From positions 17,567 through 81,566 of the forward strand of contig PBNE01000004.1 of the NCBI GenBank assembly GCA_002722885.1: a stretch of DNA of 64,000 nt. Direction: 5' to 3'. Below the pieces are notes generated by a model that made no database searches, was not told the origin of the DNA, and saw nothing but the letters and a program-made list of their open reading frames with translations. How positions within the stretch are numbered: position 1 is the stretch's first letter; each line of letters starts with the position of its first letter. This stretch comes from Rhodospirillaceae bacterium (lineage in GTDB: Bacteria > Pseudomonadota > Alphaproteobacteria > SP197). A program made the position numbers and the translations under genes. Positions 18,144 through 27,865 of the stretch are shown one piece after another.

Positions 18144-19296
18144 TCTTCAGCGCATCGGCGACGTCGGTCTTCTCCCAGGAGAAGCCGCCATCGGCCTCAG
18201 CGGCACGTCCGAAGTGACCATAGGCCGCCGTGCGTTCATAGATCGCACGGTCGAGACCGAGATGGTCGCGGATGCCGCGTGGCGTGAGATCCATGACCTC
18301 GCGCAGCGCCTTTTCCAGGGCTGCTTCGTCGCACTGGCCCGTGCCATGGGTGTCGACATAGACCGACAGCGGATCGGCAACGCCGATGGCGTAGGAGAGC
18401 TGAATGGTGCAGCGGTCGGCGAGATCGGAGGCCACGACGTTCTTGGCGAGGTAGCGGCTGGCATAGGCGGCCGAACGGTCGACCTTGCTGGGGTCTTTGC
18501 CCGAGAATGCTCCACCGCCGTGAGGCGCTGCGCCGCCATAGGTGTCGACGATGATCTTGCGCCCGGTCAGGCCGCAGTCACCGTCCGGGCCACCGATCAC
18601 GAAGTTGCCCGTCGGGTTCACATAGAACTGGTCGTCGGGGCACATCCAGCCATCGGGCAGGACCTCCTCGACATAGGGGCGCACGATCTCCTTGACCTGA
18701 TCCTGGCTCAGGTCTGCCGCATGCTGGGTCGAGACCACGACAGAAGTCGCCCGGACCGGCTGGCCGTTCTCGTACTGCAGCGTCACCTGGCTCTTGGAGT
18801 CAGGCTCCAGGCCCGGTTCGGTGCCGTCGTGGCGGACATCGGCCAGGCGCTTGAGAATCTGATGCGACAGATGAATCGGTGCGGGCATCAGCACCGAGGT
18901 CTCGCGGCAGGCGTAACCGAACATGATGCCCTGGTCGCCCGCACCTTCAGCCTTGTTGCCGGCGGAATCGACACCCTGGGCGATGTCGGCGGACTGTTCG
19001 TGCAGGTGAACCTGAATCTCGGCGTTCTTCCAGTGGAATCCGTCCTGTTCATAGCCGATCGATTTCACTGCATTGCGTGCCAGGTCTTCGACTTGGTCGA
19101 TGATCCCAGCGGGGCCGCGGACCTCGCCGGCGATGACAATGAGGTTGGTGCTGGTCAGCGTCTCACAGGCCACACGAGCGGCCGGATCGGCGCCCAGATA
19201 GGCATCGACGACGGCGTCGGAGATGCGGTCGCAGACCTTGTCGGGATGGCCTTCCGACACGGATTCACTGGTGAACAGATAGTTGCTCCGGGCCAC
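18130..19296 (-). CDS. metK: S-adenosylmethionine synthetase (MetK)
   Basis: MetK makes SAM from methionine and ATP. The 388-residue protein starts with GTG at 19296, giving [20 protein letters not shown]; a second GTG at 19302 lies too close to the Shine-Dalgarno GGGAGG. Hallmarks are GHPDKV, the ATP loop [13 protein letters not shown] and the phosphate-binding [19 protein letters not shown]. It lies downstream of an XRE regulator and upstream of trmB. No known SAM riboswitch was recognised in its 200-base leader. Confidence 0.97.
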   Translation of the reverse strand: MARSNYLFTSESVSEGHPDKVCDRISDAVVDAYLGADPAARVACETLTSTNLIVIAGEVRGPAGIIDQVEDLARNAVKSIGYEQDGFHWKNAEIQVHLHEQSADIAQGVDSAGNKAEGAGDQGIMFGYACRETSVLMPAPIHLSHQILKRLADVRHDGTEPGLEPDSKSQVTLQYENGQPVRATSVVVSTQHAADLSQDQVKEIVRPYVEEVLPDGWMCPDDQFYVNPTGNFVIGGPDGDCGLTGRKIIVDTYGGAAPHGGGAFSGKDPSKVDRSAAYASRYLAKNVVASDLADRCTIQLSYAIGVADPLSVYVDTHGTGQCDEAALEKALREVMDLTPRGIRDHLGLDRAIYERTAAYGHFGRAAEADGGFSWEKTDVADALKIACA

Positions 19297-19496
19297 GATC
19301 ACCCTCCCATGGCACTTGAAGTCTCAATGATATGAACCCGCAGCAGCCGGTGGGCTGCATAGGCCATGATGCGCCTGCCACGCGTGCGCCAACAGGCGGC
19401 GCGACACTCGCCGAACCGTGCGGCAGGGTCAAGATGTTTGACGCCCGCAGCGGACCGAACGGCCGCGACGGATGGTTCAGGACCGGCCGAGGTCGA
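19297..19496 (-). other. metK leader between the XRE regulator and metK
   Basis: A 200-base non-coding stretch on the metK side. It contains a TTGACC (minus strand, near 19429) that could serve as a -35 element. SAM-II, SAM-V and SAM/SAH riboswitches occur upstream of metK in some alphaproteobacteria. I could not match any of their conserved cores here, so no riboswitch is called. Confidence 0.35.
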
Positions 19497-19919
19497 TCAC
19501 TCGCTTGGTGCGTTGTCCTTCGGACCGGCCGCCTTGACGAGCTCGAACACCTTGCGGCGCAGGCGATCATCAGGAATGCGGTAATAGGCGCGTACCAGTT
19601 CCAGCGTCTCGCGCTTGGTTAGGGCGTCGGGACCGGAAGGGTCCTCCGGTGCCGTGGCAGGCGCCTGAGCGCCGCCGCCGGTCGCCGTTTCTTTGGTCAT
19701 ATCGTCGAAGAAGAAGCTCACCGGCACATCCAGGATTTGCGACAGCTTAAACAGCCGGCTGGAACCAATGCGGTTTGCCCCCCGCTCATACTTCTGGATC
19801 TGCTGGAAGGTCAGACCCAGCGCCTGCGCCAACTTCTCCTGACTCATACCCAGAAGTGTGCGGCGCAAACGGACCCGGCCACCGACATGAATGTCGATCG
19901 GATTGGGATTGCTAGCCAT
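19497..19919 (-). CDS. XRE-family transcriptional regulator next to metK
   Basis: A 140-residue DNA-binding regulator. A Cro/CI-type helix-turn-helix spans about residues 12-66 (GMSQEKLAQALGLTFQQIQK, then YERGANRIG), followed by a flexible Ala/Pro/Thr linker and a C-terminal helical segment. The ATG at 19919 gives the start MASNPNPIDIHVGGRVRLRR that is typical of the conserved alphaproteobacterial member found between lnt and metK. The frame is open to 20018 but that part shows no family features. The target genes are not known from sequence; metK is the natural candidate. Confidence 0.9.
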   Translation of the reverse strand: MASNPNPIDIHVGGRVRLRRTLLGMSQEKLAQALGLTFQQIQKYERGANRIGSSRLFKLSQILDVPVSFFFDDMTKETATGGGAQAPATAPEDPSGPDALTKRETLELVRAYYRIPDDRLRRKVFELVKAAGPKDNAPSE

Positions 19920-20042
19920 GGATATCGTTTCTTTCTTTTCGTCCCAACGTGTGCGCTCGACCGGCGCTGACAACGGCCAAATGTCCGAAGGCAGTCCCCT
20001 AGACCCTATCAGACGCAACGTGGCCCGAAATGATCGGTGGTG

Positions 20043-21647
20043 CTAGCACCGACCGGTTGCGGAACTTGTTGCTACATCGCCCGCACGTTGTTGTCTGGGC
20101 AAGGCCCAGGCCAGACCGGCGGCGAAGGGACAGAGCGCCAGAAACAGGCTCCAGTCACCGATCCGGCCATAGATGGTCGGTGTGTCGAGCCGGGCTGGAA
20201 GTGCTACATCGAGGATGCCGCGATGGCCCAGGGGCAGGCTGGCGACGACCCGGCCCAGGGGATCGATGACCCCACTGATGCCGGTGTTGGCCACACGCAC
20301 CATCGGCAATCCCTGCTCCACCGCACGCATGCGCGCGGCCTGAAAATGCTGATAGGGGCCTGTGGAATGTCCGTACCAGGCATCGTTCGTGACATTCACA
20401 AGCCACGCAGGACGGCCCTCGGGTCCTAGAATTTCAGCCGGAAAGATGACTTCATAACAGATCAAGGGCCCGAAAGACGGCAGGTTTCTGAGGCTCAACA
20501 CCCGTGGGCCCGGGCCCGGTGCAAAATCAACCCCACCCGGCGTGAGCTTGTCGATGGGCAGGACACCGCGCAACGGGACGTATTCGCCGAATGGCACCAG
20601 ATGGCTCTTGTCATAGCTGTCGACTAGTCCGTCACGGTCGATCACAAGCAAGCTGTTGTAGGGCCGGACGTTGCCGTCGGCATCGTGATCGGCGCTAACG
20701 GCGCCGGTGAGCAGGTGTCCGCTTTCGGGCGCTGCTGCCGCAAGTTGTGCCCGGGTCCCCTCACGGCGCAGAAATGTGTGTGGCACGGCGGCTTCCGGCC
20801 AGATGATCACATCAGGCTCTTCTCTCGCAGGTTGCAACAGACTGAGTGCAATTTGCGTCGCAAAATGCGATTCATAGAGCCCGCTCTGCCACTTGTCGGC
20901 CTGTTCGATGGCGGGTTGCACGAGCCTCACAACGGTCTCGAGCGTGTTGTTCTCGGCATGGCTCGAAAGACGCAACGTCCCGGCCGTCCACACGGCCGCC
21001 ACCAGCAGGACCGACAACAACGTCCATCCGGCCAGGCGTCGTGGAAGAACGATGCCATGAGTCTGACCGAGTGCCGGGGCAAGCCCCATGATCAGCACCA
21101 GACAGCTCAACAGCCAGGGTCCGCCCAGCGCGGCGGGCTGAATTAAGGCGTCCGACAGGGCAAAGGCCGTGCCCACCGTGTTCCAGGGGAAGCCGGTCAG
21201 GACCCAGCTCTTGAGCCATTCGACTGCGAGCCAACACAAACCCAGCGCAAGAATCCGGGCCGCCCCCGGTCGTGCCCAGACGGCGCCAAAGGCAACCAGA
21301 GCCTGGAACACGCCGAACCCGACACCGATGGCCAGCAGGGCGAAAGGGAACATCCAACCTGTGCGTCCGGCATCGACCAGCAGAGCGTTGGCGATCCAGC
21401 CCAGGCCGGCGAGACCGTGACCGAATCCGAACAGCCAACCATCAGCCAGCGCACGGCGCCGGCTGGCGCCGTCAAGTACCCAGGCCAGGCCTGTGAATGC
21501 CAACACGGCGGCCGGCAGGACGTAGAAGGGCGGCAGGGCCCCGGCCAGGACAGCACCCAGCAGGACCAAAAGCAGGGGACGGCGCCAGCCCCGGAGTGCG
21601 GCCAGCCGTGCCGGCAGGTCGGTCAGGATCGGGGCGGGCGCCGTCAC
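20043..21647 (-). CDS. lnt: Apolipoprotein N-acyltransferase (Lnt)
   Basis: Lnt adds the third acyl chain to bacterial lipoproteins in the inner membrane. The 534-residue protein has several N-terminal membrane segments and a periplasmic nitrilase-like domain. The catalytic triad is recognisable: Glu near residue 285 in WPEAAVP, Lys near 347 in YDKSHLVPFGEYVP and Cys near 397 in PLICYEVIFP. It starts with GTG at 21647, overlapping the corC stop by four bases (GTGA), so the two are probably coupled. Confidence 0.96.
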   Translation of the reverse strand: MTAPAPILTDLPARLAALRGWRRPLLLVLLGAVLAGALPPFYVLPAAVLAFTGLAWVLDGASRRRALADGWLFGFGHGLAGLGWIANALLVDAGRTGWMFPFALLAIGVGFGVFQALVAFGAVWARPGAARILALGLCWLAVEWLKSWVLTGFPWNTVGTAFALSDALIQPAALGGPWLLSCLVLIMGLAPALGQTHGIVLPRRLAGWTLLSVLLVAAVWTAGTLRLSSHAENNTLETVVRLVQPAIEQADKWQSGLYESHFATQIALSLLQPAREEPDVIIWPEAAVPHTFLRREGTRAQLAAAAPESGHLLTGAVSADHDADGNVRPYNSLLVIDRDGLVDSYDKSHLVPFGEYVPLRGVLPIDKLTPGGVDFAPGPGPRVLSLRNLPSFGPLICYEVIFPAEILGPEGRPAWLVNVTNDAWYGHSTGPYQHFQAARMRAVEQGLPMVRVANTGISGVIDPLGRVVASLPLGHRGILDVALPARLDTPTIYGRIGDWSLFLALCPFAAGLAWALPRQQRAGDVATSSATGRC

Positions 21648-22519
21648 TTCGCACGTTGGCTGGTGGGCCGCACGCGAAGCCGCTTGATCGCCCGCGGATC
21701 GGCCTCGATGACCTCGAACTCGACGCCACCTTCGTGACGGATCACCTCACCACGCGCGGGTATCCGCCCCAGCATGTCGTAGACAAGACCGCCGACGGTA
21801 TCGATGTCCTCGTCACGTTCGTCAGGCAACAGATCGATTCCGATCAGGTTCTCGAGCTCCTCAAGCGGCGCCCGTGCATGGGCTTCGATGAGCCCGCCCG
21901 GCCGTTCGCTCAGGAGGTGGGCGTCATCGGTGTCATGTTCGTCCCAGATCTCGCCCACGATCGGCTCGACCAGATCCTCGATTGTGGCCAGCCCATCGAT
22001 GCCGCCGAACTCGTCCACGACCAGAGCCATGTGTGTTCGTGTGGTGCGCATCCGAATCAGCAGATCGACCACCGGCATCGACGGCGGAATGTAGAGAACC
22101 TCCCGGATCATTAAGGTCAGCGGCGGCCCCGGAGGCTCGCATCCCCACTTGTCCAAGAGATCGCGGACATGAATCATGCCCAGGGGATCATCCAGATTCT
22201 CACGGTAGACCGGTAGGCGTGAGTGGCCTTGCTGGCGCACCAGGTTCACGATCTCGGCCAGGGGCGTCTGTTCTTCGACCGCCACAACATCGGCGCGCGG
22301 CACCATGACGTCGTCGACCCGCAGCTCGCCAAACTCCAGCAGATTGACCAGCATGGAGCGCTCGGCATCCGAAAGTGTTCCGCCATCTTCCTCATAGGCG
22401 TCAATCAGTTCCTCGACGGTCTCACGCAGGCTTTCGCCATTGCGCCCGCCCATCAGCCGGCGCAACCAGCCGGGCATACCGGAGAACGATGAAGAGGTTT
22501 GAGAGGGTTTGTCGGCCAT
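21644..22519 (-). CDS. CBS-domain hemolysin-like protein (CorC/YbeX/TlyC family)
   Basis: A 291-residue soluble protein with a tandem CBS pair at about residues 67-190 (MVPRADVVAVEEQTPLAEIV; then LMIREVLYIPPSMPV with ALVVDEFGGIDGLATIEDLV) and a C-terminal CorC_HlyC domain. Members are linked to magnesium and cobalt efflux or to ribosome and heat-shock physiology in the ybeZYX cluster. It lies between ybeY and lnt, the standard order. The start is an ATG at 22519, eight bases after the ybeY stop. Confidence 0.93.
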   Translation of the reverse strand: MADKPSQTSSSFSGMPGWLRRLMGGRNGESLRETVEELIDAYEEDGGTLSDAERSMLVNLLEFGELRVDDVMVPRADVVAVEEQTPLAEIVNLVRQQGHSRLPVYRENLDDPLGMIHVRDLLDKWGCEPPGPPLTLMIREVLYIPPSMPVVDLLIRMRTTRTHMALVVDEFGGIDGLATIEDLVEPIVGEIWDEHDTDDAHLLSERPGGLIEAHARAPLEELENLIGIDLLPDERDEDIDTVGGLVYDMLGRIPARGEVIRHEGGVEFEVIEADPRAIKRLRVRPTSQRAK

Positions 22520-22527
22520 GGCTGGGA

Positions 22528-23067
22528 TCAGGCGTAAGGGTCGGGGATGCCGAGCCCATCGAGGACACGACGTTCAAGAGCTTCCATGGTCTCGGCACCG
22601 ACTTCGTCCTCATGGTCATAGCCCAAAAGATGAAGGCAGCCGTGCACCACAAGGTGGCTGAGATGGTGTTCGTCCGGGATCGCACCGTCGCGCGCCTCGC
22701 GCAGGACCGTCTCACGGGCCAGCACGACATCGCCCAGTTCAATGGCGGTGTCGGCGGGAAGGCCAGGCTGCGGCACCGGCAGTTCGCCCGCCCGACATTC
22801 GATTGCTGGAAAGGACAGGACGTTGGTGGCATTGTCGATGGTGCGCCACTCGCGGTTGAGCCTGCGCACCCGGTCATCATCGCTCAGGACCAGAGACACC
22901 GCGAGACCGGGGCCCCGGCAGGCCTTGTCGAGGGCGGCAAGACACGCGCGCTCGACTGTCGATGCGGCGTCCGGAATGTCCTCCAGCCAGGCGGGGTCGG
23001 CCAGCGCGAGGTCGATGACCACGCGTGCGTCCCCGCCGGTGATACTGCAGACTTGGTCGTCGTCCAT
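22528..23067 (-). CDS. ybeY: Endoribonuclease / rRNA maturation factor YbeY
   Basis: A 179-residue metalloprotein needed for 16S rRNA 3'-end maturation and ribosome quality control. The zinc motif [11 protein letters not shown] gives His142, His146 and His152. The ATG at 23067 was chosen over the adjacent GTG at 23070 because GGAG stands seven bases upstream of the ATG. The start shares one base with the phoH stop (TGATG). The N-terminal 35 residues are longer than in the E. coli protein. Confidence 0.95.
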   Translation of the reverse strand: MDDDQVCSITGGDARVVIDLALADPAWLEDIPDAASTVERACLAALDKACRGPGLAVSLVLSDDDRVRRLNREWRTIDNATNVLSFPAIECRAGELPVPQPGLPADTAIELGDVVLARETVLREARDGAIPDEHHLSHLVVHGCLHLLGYDHEDEVGAETMEALERRVLDGLGIPDPYA

Positions 23068-24056
23068 CACGTGGCTCCCCGACGTGGGCCGCGGGCGTCA
23101 TAGGCACGCACAATGCGGGCGACCAGTTCATGGCGCACCACATCAACATCGCTGAAGCGGATCGTGCTGATGCCCTCGACGCCTTCGAGCATGTCGAGCG
23201 CATCAGCCAGGCCCGAGGTCTGACCGGGCGGAAGGTCGATCTGGCTCAAATCGCCGGTCACAACCATGCGGGCGTTCTCGCCCAGACGGGTCAGGAACAT
23301 CTTCATCTGCACCGGCGTGGTGTTCTGCGCCTCGTCGAGAATGACAAAGGCGTTCGACAGCGTGCGTCCGCGCATGAACGCTAGGGGCGCGACCTCGATG
23401 TCGTCATTCGCCAGACGCCGGGTGACCTTTTCGCCGGGCATGGTGTCGAACAGCGCGTCGTAGAGCGGCCGCAGATAGGGATCGACCTTCTCGCGCAGAT
23501 CGCCGGGGAGGAAGCCGAGCCGTTCCCCGGCCTCCACGGCCGGGCGTGACAGCACGATGCGGTCGACCTTGCCTGTTTCCATCATCGCCACTGCGGCGGC
23601 CACGGCCAGATAGGTCTTGCCGGTACCGGCTGGACCCAGCGCGAAGACCAGCTCGGACTGTTCCAGCATCTGCAGGTAGCGCGCCTGATTGCGCGACCGT
23701 AGCGTGATGCGGCGTTTCGGCGTGCGGATCTCGATCATCACGGGATCGCCGTCCTGCTCTTCAGCCGGTTCGCTGGCGATCCGCAGCGCCGCGTCAACAT
23801 CCGCCGGCTCCACCGTCAGCCCGCTCTTCAGGCGGCCATAGAGCTGGTTCAGCACGCCCGCCGCCGTCTCTGCCGACCACTCCGGCCCCGAAACCGCGAC
23901 CTGGTTGCCGCGCGAGGTCACGGTGACATCGAGCTGCTGTTCGATGCGCGCCAGATGACGGTCGTGATCGCCATAAAGGGCCGTGAGCAGGCCGTTGTCC
24001 TCGAAGGTCAGATAACGCTGGGTCTTGGGTGCGTTGCCGGCGCTTTCAATCGCCAT
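23067..24056 (-). CDS. PhoH-like ATPase (YbeZ)
   Basis: A 329-residue P-loop protein of the PhoH family, thought to be an RNA helicase-like partner of YbeY. Walker A GPAGTGKT is at residues 141-148; Walker [10 protein letters not shown] and the following [10 protein letters not shown] segment are clear. An N-terminal KH-like region (about residues 30-90) precedes the ATPase. Its ATG overlaps the miaB stop by one base, continuing the miaB-phoH-ybeY-corC-lnt coupling. Confidence 0.95.
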   Translation of the reverse strand: MAIESAGNAPKTQRYLTFEDNGLLTALYGDHDRHLARIEQQLDVTVTSRGNQVAVSGPEWSAETAAGVLNQLYGRLKSGLTVEPADVDAALRIASEPAEEQDGDPVMIEIRTPKRRITLRSRNQARYLQMLEQSELVFALGPAGTGKTYLAVAAAVAMMETGKVDRIVLSRPAVEAGERLGFLPGDLREKVDPYLRPLYDALFDTMPGEKVTRRLANDDIEVAPLAFMRGRTLSNAFVILDEAQNTTPVQMKMFLTRLGENARMVVTGDLSQIDLPPGQTSGLADALDMLEGVEGISTIRFSDVDVVRHELVARIVRAYDARGPRRGAT

Positions 24057-25411
24057 CAGGCCACCTTCCCTGCAGGCTCGGCCGCCTGGAGCACACCGGC
24101 CAGGGAGTTGGCTTTGGCTTCGACCAGCGTGACATCGGCGAGTTTGCCCATCATCGCCACATCAGCCTCGACATGGACGGCCTGCAGCCAGGGGCTGCGT
24201 CCCACAAGCTGGCCGGCCTTGCGGCCGGTGCGTTCGAACAGTACGGGAACGGTTTTGCCGACACTGGCGTGATTGAAGGCGACCTGCTGGGCATCCAGAA
24301 GCTGCTGCAGTGCTGTGAGCCGTTCGGATTTCACGGCTTCTGGCACCTGGGCTCCGGCGGTCGAGGCTGGCGTGCCTGGCCGTGCGCTGTACTTGAAGGA
24401 ATAGGCCGAGGCGTAGCCGGTCTGCTGCACCAGATCGATGGTCTGGGCGAAATCGCTGTCGGTCTCGCCGGGGAATCCCACGATGAAGTCGCCCGACATG
24501 GCGATGTCAGGCCGCGCAACACGGATGCGTTCGATCAGCCGAAGGTAGACATCACGGGTGTGGCGCCGGTTCATCGCCTTGAGCACGTCATCGCTGCCCG
24601 ACTGCACCGGCAGATGGAGATAGGGCATGAGCTGTTCAATCTCGCCATGGGCGGCGATCAGGTCGTCGCTCATGTCGCGCGGGTGTGACGTCGTGTAGCG
24701 GATACGCTGCAGTCCCGGCACATCGGCCAGAGCACGCACCAGGCGTGCCAACGACCAGGTCCCGTCGTCGGCCTCACCATGATAGGCGTTGACGTTCTGG
24801 CCCAGCAGCGTGATCTCGTGCACGCCGCCCGCGACCAGACGCCGCGCCTCGGCCAGCACGTCGCTCACCGAACGCGAATACTCTGCCCCGCGGGTGTAGG
24901 GCACGACGCAGAAGGTGCAGAACTTGTCGCAGCCTTCCTGAACCGAAAGAAAAGCGGTCGGTCCTTCGGTCTTCTGGCTCTCGGGCAGGTGGTCGAACTT
25001 CGATTCCGCAGGAAAGTCCGTATCGAGCACCGCGCCCGAAACGCGATGGGCCTGGGCCACCAGTTCGGGCAGGCGGTGATAGGTCTGCGGTCCGACGATC
25101 AGATCGACGACGGGTGCGCGGCGGCCCATCTCCTCGCCTTCGGCCTGGGCGACGCAGCCGGCGACCGCGATCAGCATGTCGCCGCCCGCTGCCTTGCGCT
25201 GGTCCTTCAGGGCGCGCAGGCGGCCCAGCTCCGAATAGACCTTTTCGGCCGCCTTCTCGCGGATATGGCAGGTGTTGAGGATCACGAGATCGGCGCCCTC
25301 GGGCGTCATCGTTTCCTCATAACCCAGGGGCGCAAGCAGGTCCGCCATACGACCGGAGTCGTAGACGTTCATCTGGCAGCCATAGGTCTTGATGAAGAGT
25401 TTTCTGGGCAA
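24056..25411 (-). CDS. miaB: tRNA-2-methylthio-N6-dimethylallyladenosine synthase (MiaB)
   Basis: MiaB is a radical-SAM methylthiotransferase that modifies A37 of certain tRNAs. The auxiliary cluster cysteines are Cys12, Cys48 and Cys86 ([20 protein letters not shown]), and the radical-SAM cluster CDKFCTFC gives Cys161, Cys165 and Cys168. A C-terminal TRAM domain follows. The only usable start is TTG at 25411: a stop codon lies a few codons upstream and no in-frame ATG or GTG fits, so initiation may be inefficient. Confidence 0.95.
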   Translation of the reverse strand: MPRKLFIKTYGCQMNVYDSGRMADLLAPLGYEETMTPEGADLVILNTCHIREKAAEKVYSELGRLRALKDQRKAAGGDMLIAVAGCVAQAEGEEMGRRAPVVDLIVGPQTYHRLPELVAQAHRVSGAVLDTDFPAESKFDHLPESQKTEGPTAFLSVQEGCDKFCTFCVVPYTRGAEYSRSVSDVLAEARRLVAGGVHEITLLGQNVNAYHGEADDGTWSLARLVRALADVPGLQRIRYTTSHPRDMSDDLIAAHGEIEQLMPYLHLPVQSGSDDVLKAMNRRHTRDVYLRLIERIRVARPDIAMSGDFIVGFPGETDSDFAQTIDLVQQTGYASAYSFKYSARPGTPASTAGAQVPEAVKSERLTALQQLLDAQQVAFNHASVGKTVPVLFERTGRKAGQLVGRSPWLQAVHVEADVAMMGKLADVTLVEAKANSLAGVLQAAEPAGKVA

Positions 25412-25588
25412 GCGCGTGTCGCGTTTATGGACGCATCATGGCGTCTAAAATGGGTACGGCATAGGTCGCTTTTGGTCTCGCGGACACCGGTTTCCCTGTC
25501 GCAGAGCCTCGCATCCCCTTGATGCTGCTCCAAGATTCTCACCATGCCGCAGGCCGATGGTCTGAGTCAATTGACCATCTGGTGGCCA

Positions 25589-26413
25589 TCAGGCTCCCGA
25601 CCGGCCCAGGCGTCCCAGCCCGCGGTGGCGCCGAGGCGGAAGCCGCCCGGTCAGGGCGGCGGTGACACCCTCGCCGATGATCTCTTCGCAGCGCCGTGCG
25701 AGCTGCCGGCGGTCGCCGCCGACGTCCTCGATGGTCAGGATCGGATGGAATTGCACCACGACGGTGACCACACCGGCTTTCAGCATCTGCCAGGCATGCG
25801 GCACCAGCTCCATGTCGCCATACCAGGCGAAGAGCGGACGCAGTTCGCGGTCCATCGGCATGTTCGAGAACCCGGCAAAGGCGATCGAGATCGGCTGGAC
25901 CGAAACATACTCTCCTGCGATCTGCTGTTGTGCCGTGGCGAAGAGCGCCCGTTTGAACGGCAGAATCTTGTTGCCGTCGCTGGTGGTACCCTCGGGGAAC
26001 AGGATCAGCCGCTCTCCGGCGTCGAGCCGCTGCTCGATGGCCGTCTTGTGCTTGCCGGCCTGGCTCCTGCGTCGGTCGACAAAGACGGTGCGCTGCAGTT
26101 TGGCCAGCAGTCCGAAGAAGGGCCACTCGCCGATTTCCGCCTTGGCGACAAAGCTGCCCCGGATCAACGCGCCCAGGATCTCGATGTCGAGATAGGACGT
26201 GTGGTTGGAGACATAAAGACAGGGCCGCTTGCGGCTCGGCCGTCCCCGGACGTCGATCCGGATGCCCAGAAGTCGCAGGACGACCCGATGATAGAACTGC
26301 GGGAAAGCGTGGCTCGCCTTGGCGCCGAACAGGATCAGCACGGTCTGGACCGGCAGGCAGATGGCAGTCCAGCCGAGGTAGAGGATGGCACGGCAGAAGG
26401 CGACCAGTGTCAT
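25589..26413 (-). CDS. 1-acyl-sn-glycerol-3-phosphate acyltransferase (PlsC/OlsA-like)
   Basis: A 274-residue membrane-associated acyltransferase with an N-terminal hydrophobic segment (about residues 5-30). The HX4D motif is NHTSYLD (His71, Asp76) and the substrate motif is FPEGTTSDG (Glu141). It either makes phosphatidic acid or completes ornithine lipids. The second reading is favoured by the gene directly upstream, an OlsB-type acyltransferase, whose stop overlaps this ATG (ATGA). The two activities cannot be told apart by motif alone. Confidence 0.88.
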   Translation of the reverse strand: MTLVAFCRAILYLGWTAICLPVQTVLILFGAKASHAFPQFYHRVVLRLLGIRIDVRGRPSRKRPCLYVSNHTSYLDIEILGALIRGSFVAKAEIGEWPFFGLLAKLQRTVFVDRRRSQAGKHKTAIEQRLDAGERLILFPEGTTSDGNKILPFKRALFATAQQQIAGEYVSVQPISIAFAGFSNMPMDRELRPLFAWYGDMELVPHAWQMLKAGVVTVVVQFHPILTIEDVGGDRRQLARRCEEIIGEGVTAALTGRLPPRRHRGLGRLGRSGA

Positions 26414-27243
26414 GCGCCACCCGGTCCGTCGCCCAGGTCGTCCTCCTGATCGCGGTAGCGTTTGCCGTATTTGTTGTCGACGCTGTGCAGGTCGAGCACG
26501 ACGCAGACATCGGTCGTGTTGAACTGGTGGTCGATCACCGCACCGTCGCCGAAGCGACAGCCGGCCCGGGCATAGCCCTTGATCAGCGGTGGCAGGCTGG
26601 ACCGCCCCTTGATCGTGTCGACCTCCTCGTGCGGCAGCCGCGCCATGTCGACGTAGAGATGATCAAGCGCACGGGGCCGTAGATAATCCGGTGCCGCAAG
26701 GTTGTACTCCAGGTGCGAGAGCGGCAGCGCCAGAGTGTCGGGCTCGGTTCCGTGCAGGCTGGCGCAGCCGAACATGATGCGGATGTCGTACTGGTCGACA
26801 TAGGCGCCCAGACCGCGAAGAAGGGCCTGGACGGCCGCGCCGGCCCGGTAGTTCATGTCAACGCAGCTTCGGCCCAGCTCGACCAACTCACCGTCGACCT
26901 CCAGCAGCTTGGAAATGTCGTACTCACCGGCGGTGTAAAACTTGCCGAAGGTTTCGGCGACCGATCGGCGCAGGAGGCGGTAGGTACCGACAATCGATTC
27001 TTCACCCTGACGCGCGGTGTCGCGTACGATCAGGTGGTCGCAGATCTCGTCAAACTCGTCGAAATCGCGCTTCTCGTCGGCCATCGAGCCGATCGGCTCG
27101 GCCTTCATTTCTTCATAGAAGACCCGATAACGCAGGCGCTGCAGGGCGCGGACCTCTTCGTCGTCGCGCGCCATGCGCAACTCCAGCGGCCCCAGCATGA
27201 TGCCGGCGTCCAGAGGCGCGATCTCGGCTTTGCGGGCGTTCAT
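26410..27243 (-). CDS. OlsB-like L-ornithine N-acyltransferase (GNAT-type)
   Basis: A 277-residue acyltransferase of the OlsB / PlsC-associated GNAT family, once annotated as hemolysin. Recognisable segments are LRYRVFYEEM, DEFDEICDHLIVRD, VGTYRLLRR and ELGRSCVDMNYR. OlsB N-acylates ornithine with a 3-hydroxyacyl chain to give lyso-ornithine lipid, which an OlsA-type enzyme then O-acylates; the next gene encodes such an enzyme. The ATG at 27243 begins the conserved part; the frame open to 27384 overlaps fur and is discarded. The gene lies 13 bases downstream of fur on the same strand. Confidence 0.83.
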   Translation of the reverse strand: MNARKAEIAPLDAGIMLGPLELRMARDDEEVRALQRLRYRVFYEEMKAEPIGSMADEKRDFDEFDEICDHLIVRDTARQGEESIVGTYRLLRRSVAETFGKFYTAGEYDISKLLEVDGELVELGRSCVDMNYRAGAAVQALLRGLGAYVDQYDIRIMFGCASLHGTEPDTLALPLSHLEYNLAAPDYLRPRALDHLYVDMARLPHEEVDTIKGRSSLPPLIKGYARAGCRFGDGAVIDHQFNTTDVCVVLDLHSVDNKYGKRYRDQEDDLGDGPGGA

Positions 27244-27256
27244 GACCGCAGTGTGC

Positions 27257-27685
27257 TCACGAGTCCTTGTCGCTAGGCTTGATCGGCAGACCGTAGAGCT
27301 CGAAGCGATGATCGACAAGGCGGAAACCCAGCCGCTTGGCGATCTTCTCTTGCAGGGCCTCGAGTTCGTCGTCGTAGAACTCAATCACCTCGCCGGTGTC
27401 GACATTGATCAGATGATCGTGATGCTCGTCGTCTTCGGTCGCTTCATAGCGGGCCCGTCCACCGCCGAAATCATGGCTCTGGATGATCTCGGAATCCTCA
27501 AAGATGCGCAGCGTGCGGTACACCGTCGCAAGGCTGATGCGCGCGTCGATCTTCGATGAACGTCGGTAGACCTCTTCCACATCGGGGTGATCCTCGGCAT
27601 CCGACAACACCCTGGCGATGATCCGGCGTTGTCCGGTCATCTTGAGGCCCTTGTCGATGCATGACTGTTCAATACGCGATGCCAT
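27257..27685 (-). CDS. Ferric uptake regulator family protein (Fur/Mur)
   Basis: A 142-residue metal-sensing repressor. The winged helix covers about residues 1-80 (DARISLATVYRTLRIFEDS), followed by the metal motif HHDH at residues 88-91 and a C-terminal dimerisation region. The ATG at 27685 gives MASRIEQSCIDKGLKMTGQR. In alphaproteobacteria this locus often senses manganese or iron (Mur/Fur); sequence alone does not decide which metal. It heads the run fur-olsB-plsC-miaB, so these may share a transcript. Confidence 0.92.
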   Translation of the reverse strand: MASRIEQSCIDKGLKMTGQRRIIARVLSDAEDHPDVEEVYRRSSKIDARISLATVYRTLRIFEDSEIIQSHDFGGGRARYEATEDDEHHDHLINVDTGEVIEFYDDELEALQEKIAKRLGFRLVDHRFELYGLPIKPSDKDS

Positions 27686-27733
27686 TGTTTTGTCGATTCG
27701 GTGTCCGTATGTCGGAGACCAGCGCAATCCTCC

Positions 27734-27760
27734 CTAAAATCACGAGCTTGTGGATTTTAG
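27734..27760. promoter_or_regulatory. Inverted repeat in the divergent fur / tusA-like promoter region
   Basis: CTAAAATC at 27734-27741 and GATTTTAG at 27753-27760 are perfect inverted arms with an 11-base spacer. They lie in the 180-base gap between two divergent genes and could form an operator, for example for Fur autoregulation. It does not match the classical Fur box closely. Confidence 0.4.
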
Positions 27761-27865
27761 ACCGCATTTCCCGCCGGCGCCACGTTGTCGCAACCCTGGC
27801 TTTGCCGCCGCGTGTTTTGACACCATATAGGGTTCTTACGCCAGCCGCTCCAGTGAAGACATGCC

